Shown here piece after piece: positions 1 to 4,767 of a stretch of DNA of 5,507 bases. How positions within the stretch are numbered: the first letter of the stretch is position 1; every line of letters begins with the position of its first letter. Position numbers and translations under genes: made by a program. The stretch lies in NCBI GenBank assembly GCA_030653635.1, contig JAURYZ010000039.1, positions 1 to 5,507 on the forward strand, written 5' to 3'. The stretch comes from Coriobacteriia bacterium. Lineage in GTDB: Bacteria > Actinomycetota > Coriobacteriia > Anaerosomatales > JAHIQC01. The notes under the pieces were generated by a model. It was not told the origin of the DNA. It ran no database searches and saw nothing but the letters and a program-made list of their open reading frames with translations.

Positions 1-401
1 GACATCGTTTGCAACGAGCGTTCGAGTGGCTGGACGTCGGCGAGTCCCAGGGCGTCGGCGAGCACGCGCGCGCCTGCGGGCGCACGGTCAAGGTTCGTGT
101 GAGCGGCGATAAGCGCGATTCCCTGACTGAGTGCAAGGGTCGCGACAGAGCCCGGCCCAAAGGCCCCCGCGGGATCCAGGAAGGCCGGATGATGCGTCAC
201 GACCACGTTCAGGCCTTGCTCAGCAGCTCGAGATACCGCCTCACGCGTCACATCGAGGCACACGAGGACGCCCGTGACATGCGCAGCCGGATCCCCTACT
301 GCAAGTCCCACGTTGTCCCAAGGCTCGGCCCACTGCGTCGGAAACGCGGTGTCGAGTGCCGCCACGATGTCTTGGACCTTAGGGCCGGGATTTGGACTCA
401 T
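1..401 (-). CDS. Nif3/DUF34 dinuclear metal-centre protein (YbgI/YqfO family), 3'-truncated by window edge
   Basis: The first 133 codons of a gene that runs off the left edge. Hallmarks seen in the translation: EPWDNVGLAVGD (residues 26-37), the strand GVLVCLDVT (44-52), the metal-binding VVVTHHP (66-72, His70 and His71) and AAHTNLD (99-105, His101 and Asp105). These correspond to the N-terminal metal ligands of Nif3/YbgI proteins; the C-terminal H-x3-E ligand pair would lie outside the window. The family forms toroidal hexamers with two metals per active site. It is often labelled GTP cyclohydrolase 1 type 2, but its physiological role is unsettled and a metal-delivery role has been suggested. 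The ATG at 401-399 overlaps the TGA of the upstream PHP gene as ATGA, so translation is probably coupled; a GGAG lies only 2 nt before the start, too close for a normal Shine-Dalgarno. It was identified by translating the edge directly. Family assignment is firm, function is not. Confidence 0.9.
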   Translation of the reverse strand, partial: MSPNPGPKVQDIVAALDTAFPTQWAEPWDNVGLAVGDPAAHVTGVLVCLDVTREAVSRAAEQGLNVVVTHHPAFLDPAGAFGPGSVATLALSQGIALIAAHTNLDRAPAGARVLADALGLADVQPLERSLQTM

Positions 402-1213
402 AGCTCCAGATACCGCCTCTCGGAACCAGCGAGCGGATATGCGATGCGGCTGTGGCCCGCGTCCACAAGTGCCGCGTAGGCATCAGCAATCGCGAATCCA
501 ACCTCGGATGGCGCATGCGCGTCGGAACCGACGGTCGCCGACACACCCGCAGCGGCGAACGCACGCAGCAACTCAGCGCCCGGGTACAGCTCGCCCACGG
601 GCTTTCGCAGTCCTGCCGTGCTCACCTCGACGAGCACGCCGCTTGCGGCCGCTGCCCGCGCCATTCGCTCGTACTCACGAAGCGGCTCAAATGTGGGCCG
701 ATGCCCGAATTTCTTTGGCAGATCGGGGTGTGCCATGACATCGAACAGGCCGCTTGACGCCGCTTCACACCACACACCCACGTACTCGCGCCACACGTCG
801 TCAACATCGCGCCGATCCCAACCCGTCATATCATTGGGGTCGTCAAACGCCCACGTCCCCAAGAAATGCACCGAGCCGAGGAATACCTTCGCGCCTGCCG
901 CGCGCCCTCGGGCAATTGAATCCGCAGCATACATGGGCTCGTCGGCCAGCCAATCAACCTCAAGGCCCAGCCCGATCTCGATATCAGGGTTCTCTTTCGC
1001 CAGAGTGGCTATGGTTGCGCAGTAGGGCTCTAGGTCAGAGTCGCACATCGACAAGTGCCGATCGGGATCAAAAGCTACCGGTAGCGGCGCGTGCTCGGCG
1101 AAGAGCATCGCGCTCACGCCAGCGGCGCGGGCTGCTGCGACATAGGCGCCTGGCTTACCTGTGGCGTGATTGCAGAAGCCCGTGTGGATGTGGCAATCGA
1201 TCAACTTGCGCAC
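398..1213 (-). CDS. HisJ-family PHP-domain phosphatase (histidinol-phosphatase-like)
   Basis: A 271-aa cytoplasmic PHP-fold metallohydrolase. Visible metal-site motifs, in order: DCHIHTGFCNHA (residues 6-17; His8, His10, His16), AEHAPL (39-44), GLEVDW (83-88; Glu85), GSVHFLG (113-119; His116), DVMAHPDL (158-165; His162), EVSTAGLRKPVGELYPG (196-212) and GSDAHAPSEVG (229-239; Asp231, His233). The GLRKPVGE-LYP signature and the length are typical of HisJ/HisK-type histidinol-phosphate phosphatases (EC 3.1.3.15), which catalyse the penultimate step of histidine synthesis. The start is a GTG at 1213-1211: an in-frame TAA lies immediately upstream, and GGAGGAGGGA at 1221-1230 is an excellent ribosome-binding site. 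It overlaps mnmA by 13 bp and the Nif3-like gene by 4 bp. No other his gene is in view, so another phosphate ester could be the true substrate; the fold is certain, the substrate is inferred. Confidence 0.88.
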   Translation of the reverse strand: MRKLIDCHIHTGFCNHATGKPGAYVAAARAAGVSAMLFAEHAPLPVAFDPDRHLSMCDSDLEPYCATIATLAKENPDIEIGLGLEVDWLADEPMYAADSIARGRAAGAKVFLGSVHFLGTWAFDDPNDMTGWDRRDVDDVWREYVGVWCEAASSGLFDVMAHPDLPKKFGHRPTFEPLREYERMARAAAASGVLVEVSTAGLRKPVGELYPGAELLRAFAAAGVSATVGSDAHAPSEVGFAIADAYAALVDAGHSRIAYPLAGSERRYLEL

Positions 1214-2253
1214 TTAATGGTCCCTCCTCCGACGACCAAATCACCGTCGTAGCATACGACAGACTGGCCCGGCGCTACGCCGGAAAGCGGCTCGTCGAAT
1301 TCCACGATGAGCGTGTCGCCCGCGCTTATAGCGGTCGCAGACGAGCGGAGCATGCGGTAGCGCGTCATCGCATCCACCCGGTGCGTGCCCGGGCCGAGAC
1401 GCCAAAGCTGCGTATGCGCCTCCACCCGCGAGGCCGACAGCGCATCGCTACCACCGACCACGACGCGGTTGGCATCCGCGTCAAGCCCGACGACGTACAG
1501 CGGCTCAGGAGCCGCAATGCCAAGTCCCTTGCGCTGGCCCACCGTGTAATAAGCAAGACCTCGGTGCATGCCGAGGACAGCACCATTCGCATCGACAATC
1601 TCGCCTGGCACGACCGCCTCCGGACAACGCGTCGCCACCACCGAGACGTGCTCGCCAGCCGGCGCAAAACAGGTCTCTTGGCTCTCAGAGCGCTCCGCGC
1701 TCGGCAGTTCTAGCCGCGCGGCGATTTGCCGCACTTCGCTCTTGGCGAGCTCCCCAAGAGGAAAGAGCGTGTGCTCCAACACCTGAGGGGTGAGCGAATA
1801 CAGGAAGTACGACTGGTCCTTGGCGCCGTCGACGCCGCTGGCGAGCCATGGGGTCGCGCACTCGTCGCGGATGATGCGCGCGTAGTGCCCTGTGGCGATC
1901 ATATCTGCGCCTGCCGCAAGCGAGCGCGCCAGCAGGTCGGCGAACTTCACGCGGTCGTTGCAGCGCGCGCAAGGGTTGGGTGTGCGGCCTGCGGCGTATT
2001 CCTGCGCGAACGGTGTGATTACCTCGCGCTCAAAGATCTCGCGAAAGTCCCACGTGTAGTGCGGGATGCCCAGCGTGTCGCATACGCGGCGCGCCGAGCG
2101 CACGGCGTCGGTGCCGCAGCACTCCCCGAGCAGCTGGCCTTCGGGCAACAGCTGCATGGTGATGCCGGTGACCTCGTGGCCTGCTTCCAGCAGAAGCGCG
2201 GCCGCAACCGAGGAGTCGACTCCCCCGCTCATGCCCACGAACACGCGCGCCAT
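1201..2253 (-). CDS. mnmA: tRNA-specific 2-thiouridylase MnmA
   Basis: A 350-aa cytoplasmic enzyme that adenylates C2 of wobble uridine 34 in tRNA-Lys, -Glu and -Gln and replaces the oxygen with sulfur (s2U34). Visible features: PP-loop ATPase motif GMSGGVDSS (residues 7-15), RTPNPCARCN (90-99) with the first catalytic cysteine at Cys98, ATGHYARI (120-127), KDQSYFLYSL (145-154), SQETCF (191-196) with the second catalytic cysteine Cys195, and YYTVGQRKGLGI (235-246) leading into the C-terminal beta-barrel. Length is close to E. coli MnmA (368 aa). The ATG at 2253 puts MARVFVGMSGG at the N-terminus as in the family; an in-frame upstream extension to 2394 overlaps iscU and is not conserved-looking. 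The Shine-Dalgarno is weak. Location next to iscS and iscU suggests direct sulfur supply from IscS, as with Bacillus YrvO-MnmA; no TusA-E relay gene is in the window. Its 3' end overlaps the HisJ-like gene by 13 bp. Confidence 0.97.
   Translation of the reverse strand: MARVFVGMSGGVDSSVAAALLLEAGHEVTGITMQLLPEGQLLGECCGTDAVRSARRVCDTLGIPHYTWDFREIFEREVITPFAQEYAAGRTPNPCARCNDRVKFADLLARSLAAGADMIATGHYARIIRDECATPWLASGVDGAKDQSYFLYSLTPQVLEHTLFPLGELAKSEVRQIAARLELPSAERSESQETCFAPAGEHVSVVATRCPEAVVPGEIVDANGAVLGMHRGLAYYTVGQRKGLGIAAPEPLYVVGLDADANRVVVGGSDALSASRVEAHTQLWRLGPGTHRVDAMTRYRMLRSSATAISAGDTLIVEFDEPLSGVAPGQSVVCYDGDLVVGGGTIKCAS
1221..1230 (-). promoter_or_regulatory. Strong Shine-Dalgarno of the HisJ-like gene, inside the mnmA 3' end
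   Basis: Read on the minus strand the sequence is GGAGGAGGGA, 7 nt before the GTG start at 1213. It sits inside the last codons of mnmA. Together with the TAA directly upstream of the GTG, it decides the start codon of the HisJ-like gene. It is the strongest ribosome-binding site in the operon, so this gene may be translated at least as well as mnmA. Confidence 0.8.
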
Positions 2254-2278
2254 GGCTTCTACTTCGCCGAGAGACGAG

Positions 2279-2304
2279 CGCCCGCACGGACGCTTGCGCG
2301 GGCG
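2279..2304 (-). repeat. Inverted repeat between iscU and mnmA
   Basis: CGCCCGC (2279-2285) and GCGGGCG (2298-2304) form a perfect 7-bp GC stem with a 12-nt loop, within the 67-base iscU-mnmA gap. No T-tract follows on the minus strand, so it does not look like an intrinsic terminator. It could stabilise or mark processing of the mRNA, or partly reduce read-through; that is inference, and a 7-bp GC palindrome in G+C-rich DNA may be chance. Confidence 0.4.
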
Positions 2305-2320
2305 GCGTGAATCACAGCTC

Positions 2321-2791
2321 TCACGCCTCGTCGTGGTCGTGATCGTCTTCATCGGCGTGCGGGTCGAAATTCGGGTCGGCCGACTTGACCTCACCGGCGA
2401 TCGGCTCGCGGCCGTGCTTGACCAGATAATCGTCCACAGCGACCTTGAGGCCGTCGGTGGCCAGAACGCTGCAGTGCATCTTTGCCGGCGGCAATCCGTC
2501 GAGTTCCTCGGCGACCTGCTTTTTTGTGATTGCGACGGCGTCCTTTAGCGACATGCCGCGCGCCATCTCGGTGACAATCGAGCTCGTGGCGATCGCGGCG
2601 CCGCACCCGAGGGTTTGGAACTTGATGTCCTCGATCTTGTCGTCGTCGATCTTGAGCGTGATCTTCATGATGTCGCCGCACACGGGGTTGCCGACTTCGC
2701 CGATCCCGTCCGCGTCGTCGATGACTCCCACGTTGCGCGGGTGGTTGAAGTGATCCATGACCTTATCGCTGTAGAGCACCGCTCTCTCCAT
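2321..2791 (-). CDS. iscU: Fe-S cluster assembly scaffold IscU/NifU-type
   Basis: A 156-aa scaffold on which 2Fe-2S clusters are built from IscS-derived sulfur before transfer to apoproteins. The single IscU domain carries the three ligand cysteines: GNPVCGD (Cys38, with Asp40), LGCGAA (Cys63) and PPAKMHCS (Cys107). YSDKVMDHFNHPRNVG near the N-terminus is typical of clostridial/actinobacterial NifU-like scaffolds. The LPPAK segment resembles the HscA-recognition loop of proteobacterial IscU, yet no hscA/hscB is in view. The C-terminus is unusual: about 14 residues rich in Asp, Glu and His (from 143, ending DEDDHDHDEA), a possible metal-binding or disordered tail. The start is uncertain: the ATG at 2791 has a poor ribosome site, while a GTG at 2779 has GGAG 4 nt upstream and would give the more usual N-terminus LYSDKVMDHF (152 aa). 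It lies 60 bases after iscS and 67 before mnmA. Confidence 0.95.
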   Translation of the reverse strand: MERAVLYSDKVMDHFNHPRNVGVIDDADGIGEVGNPVCGDIMKITLKIDDDKIEDIKFQTLGCGAAIATSSIVTEMARGMSLKDAVAITKKQVAEELDGLPPAKMHCSVLATDGLKVAVDDYLVKHGREPIAGEVKSADPNFDPHADEDDHDHDEA

Positions 2792-2801
2792 TCCGTCTTA
2801 G

Positions 2802-2816
2802 CGGCCCTTGGGGCCG
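2802..2816 (-). repeat. Short hairpin in the iscS-iscU gap
   Basis: CGGCCC (2802-2807) and GGGCCG (2811-2816) form a perfect 6-bp GC stem closing a 3-nt loop, 11 bases before the annotated iscU start. No T-run follows. It could affect iscU translation or be an mRNA processing point separating iscRS from the downstream genes. This is only a structural observation. Confidence 0.4.
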
Positions 2817-2851
2817 TCTGTTCATGTCTGTATCGTGTGCTTTGAGCCGAT

Positions 2852-4051
2852 CTACCTGGCCGAGGAACCGAACATCCTGTCGTACACCGGCGACATCGAG
2901 CGCAATCGCTCAACAATCGGCGGCAGGACCTCAAGGAAGTAGTCCACGTCCGCTTCCGTGGTGAACCTGCCCATCGAGACACGCAGCGAACCGTGCGCAA
3001 TCTCCGGCGGGCAGCCGATCGACAGCAGAACGTGGCTTGGCTCGAGCGAGCCCGACGAGCACGCCGAGCCGGTCGACACCGCGATGCCGAGGTTGTCGAG
3101 TTGCAGGAGCATGGCCTCGCCCTCGACGCCCTTGATGAGCAGCGAAGCGATGTTGGGCATACGGTGTGCGGGATCGACAGTCGTGCTCTGCTCGGTGTTC
3201 TCAAGGCGTTCGATCACGGCATTTGTTAGCTTCTCGCGAAGTGCTGCCAAACGCAGGCTCTCCTCGGCCTGGTCCTCGAGCATGAGTTCGAGCGCCTTGG
3301 CGAACCCGACGATTCCGGGAACGTTCTGGGTGCCGGAACGCTTCTTGGACTCCTGTCCTCCGCCGAGGATCTGCGGCTCGAACGGGGTTCCACGCTTGAG
3401 GTACAGCGCGCCGACGCCCTTGGGACCGTAGATCTTGTGGCCGGAGAACGACGCGGCGTCCACGCCAAGCTCCGCGACGTCGAACGGGATCTTGCCAAGC
3501 GTTTGGGCCCCATCAGTGTGAAACAGCGCACCGCGCTCGTGAGCGGCGGCGGCGAGCTCCTTGATGGGCTGAATGGTACCGATCTCGTTGTTGCCGTGCA
3601 TGATCGAGACGAGCACCGTATCGTCGCGCAGCGCGACGACCATGTCCTCGACGTGGATGATGCCGTCTTCACGCGGGCCTAAGTACGTGACTTCGTAGCC
3701 GCGCTTCTCGAGCAGGTGTGCGGGTTCGAGGACTGCGTGATGCTCGAACTTGGACACAATCACATGGCCGCCCTTGGGCGACTTGCGTGCCGTTATGCCG
3801 AGGAGAGCTGCGTTATCTGATTCGGTTCCACATCCCGTGAAGGTGATCTCACTGGGATGCGTGGCGCCGATGCCCTTGGCGAATCGCTCCCTGGCGTCCT
3901 CGAGCGCACGATAGGCGTCGCGACCCAGAGCATAAAGCGAGTTCGCGTTGCCGTAGTCTTCCATGAAGTACGGCATCATCGCGTCCATGACGCGTTGATC
4001 TACCGGTGTCGTGGCCGCGTAATCAAAGTAGATGCGACGGGGAGTGTCCAT
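2852..4051 (-). CDS. iscS: Cysteine desulfurase IscS/NifS (class I, PLP-dependent)
   Basis: A 399-aa PLP enzyme that converts L-cysteine to alanine and carries the sulfur as a persulfide for IscU, MnmA and other acceptors. Visible motifs: YFDYAATTPVD (residues 8-18), GCGTESDN (73-80), FEHHAVLEP (102-110; His105 stacks on PLP in the family), MHGNNEIGTIQP (151-162), HTDGAQTLGK (178-187; Asp180, Gln183), SGHKIYGPKG (203-212; Lys206 forms the PLP Schiff base), GGGQESKKRSGTQN (230-243) and the mobile active-site loop STGSACSSGSLEP (326-338) with catalytic Cys331. The long SACSSG loop marks a class I (IscS/NifS) rather than SufS-type enzyme. The ATG at 4051 lies 13 bases after the iscR stop, preceded by AAAGGGA, a good ribosome-binding site. 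The context (iscR before, iscU and mnmA after) indicates a housekeeping sulfur donor rather than a nitrogenase-dedicated NifS. Confidence 0.97.
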   Translation of the reverse strand: MDTPRRIYFDYAATTPVDQRVMDAMMPYFMEDYGNANSLYALGRDAYRALEDARERFAKGIGATHPSEITFTGCGTESDNAALLGITARKSPKGGHVIVSKFEHHAVLEPAHLLEKRGYEVTYLGPREDGIIHVEDMVVALRDDTVLVSIMHGNNEIGTIQPIKELAAAAHERGALFHTDGAQTLGKIPFDVAELGVDAASFSGHKIYGPKGVGALYLKRGTPFEPQILGGGQESKKRSGTQNVPGIVGFAKALELMLEDQAEESLRLAALREKLTNAVIERLENTEQSTTVDPAHRMPNIASLLIKGVEGEAMLLQLDNLGIAVSTGSACSSGSLEPSHVLLSIGCPPEIAHGSLRVSMGRFTTEADVDYFLEVLPPIVERLRSMSPVYDRMFGSSAR

Positions 4052-4064
4052 GTCGGTCCCTTTC

Positions 4065-4499
4065 CTATCCTATCGGGCGCGAGTCGATGACGTCTTGCGC
4101 AGTCACGAGTTCGGCGAGAGTTGCTGACTCGAACACATCTCTCAAAGCAGCGGTGGCGCGGTTCCAGACAGCAGCTGCGGCACACGCCCCGCTGCGTCCG
4201 CACGTAAGCCCGCGATCTCCCTCGCATACGGTTGCAACGAGCGGGCCCTCAAGGGCCTCGACGATTGCGAGCACGTTGATATCTTCAGGAGCGTGGGCAA
4301 GAGCGAAACCACCGCGAGCCCCTCGGACCGCACTCACGAGCCCGGCTTGGCGCAGCCCCACGAACAATTGCTCGAGGAACTTGGCTGGGATCTCCTGCTG
4401 CTCAGATATCTCGCGCGCGCTGACCGGACCGTCCTCTAATGAGGAGGCGAGGTAGATCATGGCGAGGAGGCCGTATTCGCTCTTTGCGGTGAGCCGCAT
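4065..4499 (-). CDS. iscR: Rrf2-family Fe-S sensing regulator, IscR-like
   Basis: A 144-aa winged-helix transcription factor, first gene of the Fe-S operon. MRLTAKSEYGLLAMIYLA (residues 1-18), FLEQLFVGLRQAGLVSAVRG (41-60) followed by ARGGF, and TLAELV..QDVID near the C-terminus closely follow E. coli IscR, without gaps up to about residue 92. Three cysteines, Cys92, Cys100 and Cys106, match the IscR cluster-ligand region, but spacing is C-x7-C-x5-C instead of C-x5-C-x5-C. The position of E. coli ligand His107 (third Cys +3) is Ala109. Glu43, which tunes type 1 versus type 2 site recognition in E. coli IscR, is present. The expected role is to bind a 2Fe-2S cluster when supply is adequate and repress its own operon, relieving repression on Fe-S shortage or oxidative stress. 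The ATG at 4499 gives the canonical N-terminus, although no clear Shine-Dalgarno precedes it. A CymR-like cysteine regulator is the alternative, less likely given the three cysteines and the upstream IscR-like site. Confidence 0.88.
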   Translation of the reverse strand: MRLTAKSEYGLLAMIYLASSLEDGPVSAREISEQQEIPAKFLEQLFVGLRQAGLVSAVRGARGGFALAHAPEDINVLAIVEALEGPLVATVCEGDRGLTCGRSGACAAAAVWNRATAALRDVFESATLAELVTAQDVIDSRPIG

Positions 4500-4514
4500 A
4501 GTTCTATCGCACCC

Positions 4515-4539
4515 AATCCTGACTGAAACAGTAGTGTTT
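4515..4539 (-). promoter_or_regulatory. Candidate IscR type 1 operator of the isc operon
   Basis: On the minus strand the core reads TACTGTTTCAGTC (4533-4521), containing the perfect palindrome ACTG-TTT-CAGT. It agrees at 12 of 13 positions with the core of the E. coli IscR type 1 site as I remember it (GACTRWWWYAGTC), and over the full 25-bp consensus I count 20 agreeing positions. It lies immediately downstream of the predicted -10 element and would cover the transcription start, a position suited to repression. An overlapping AAACA-N4-TGTTT repeat (4526-4539) is also present. The consensus comes from E. coli, so the match is suggestive rather than proof. Confidence 0.65.
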
Positions 4540-4543
4540 GGTT

Positions 4544-4572
4544 ACGATATGCCCGCGGGGGCGATGAGTCAA
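4544..4572 (-). promoter_or_regulatory. Candidate sigma-70-type promoter of the isc operon
   Basis: Reading leftwards, TTGACT (4572-4567; five of six matches to TTGACA) is followed by a 17-nt spacer and TATCGT (4549-4544; four of six matches to TATAAT, with a retained first TA and last T). Spacing is ideal. Transcription would start near 4535-4538, leaving a leader of about 40 nt before the iscR ATG at 4499. The spacer holds a GC palindrome, CCCGCGGG. The adjoining IscR-like site supports the assignment. Confidence 0.6.
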
Positions 4573-4767
4573 GCGGCGGGGGCTGTGACTTCGGCCTCTT
4601 CGGATAGTTACGTTCTCCCCGAGGCTGGCTACTGGGGGGATCAGCAAGATGACTGCAGATGCCCACCCTCGCAGGCGCGTCACTCGCTCTAGCTTACGAC
4701 TACTACCGGAAGCGGTTTCGAAGCTGACGGCTGGGCTGGCCCTTTTCGCAATAGCAATCCCTACATC

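Larger units (their letters stand above)
4500..4767. other. Intergenic region between the glycosyltransferase gene and iscR
   Basis: This 268-base stretch contains the iscR promoter and operator in its iscR-proximal third (4515-4572). In the remaining roughly 195 bases I see no convincing gene, tRNA, riboswitch or intrinsic terminator for the upstream gene on the minus strand: there is no GC stem followed by a T-tract in that orientation. GTTACG occurs twice (4541-4546 and 4607-4612), and an 8-bp palindrome CCCGCGGG (4552-4559) lies within the promoter spacer. The significance of these short repeats is unknown. Confidence 0.6.

Noticed and set aside
9..479. Plus-strand open frame of 156 codons at the left edge
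   Set aside because: It is antisense to the Nif3-like coding region, which has clear THHP and AHTNLD motifs on the minus strand; the plus-strand translation resembles nothing.
754..1713. Plus-strand open frame of 319 codons
   Set aside because: It lies antisense to both the HisJ-like gene and mnmA, is rich in Arg, Pro and Ser as expected from the reverse of G+C-rich codons, and shows no recognisable motif. The minus-strand frames carry complete family signatures.
1726..2310. Plus-strand open frame of 194 codons
   Set aside because: Antisense shadow of mnmA with Arg/Ala-rich low-information sequence and no domain motif.
2254..2394. 47-residue N-terminal extension of mnmA
   Set aside because: It would overlap iscU, is full of Arg, Thr and Ser, and precedes the usual MnmA N-terminus beginning directly at the ATG at 2253.
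4733..4746. GGGC-TG-GCCC followed by TTTT as a terminator
   Set aside because: The T-run is on the plus strand, whereas all genes read on the minus strand, and a 2-nt loop cannot close the 4-bp stem.
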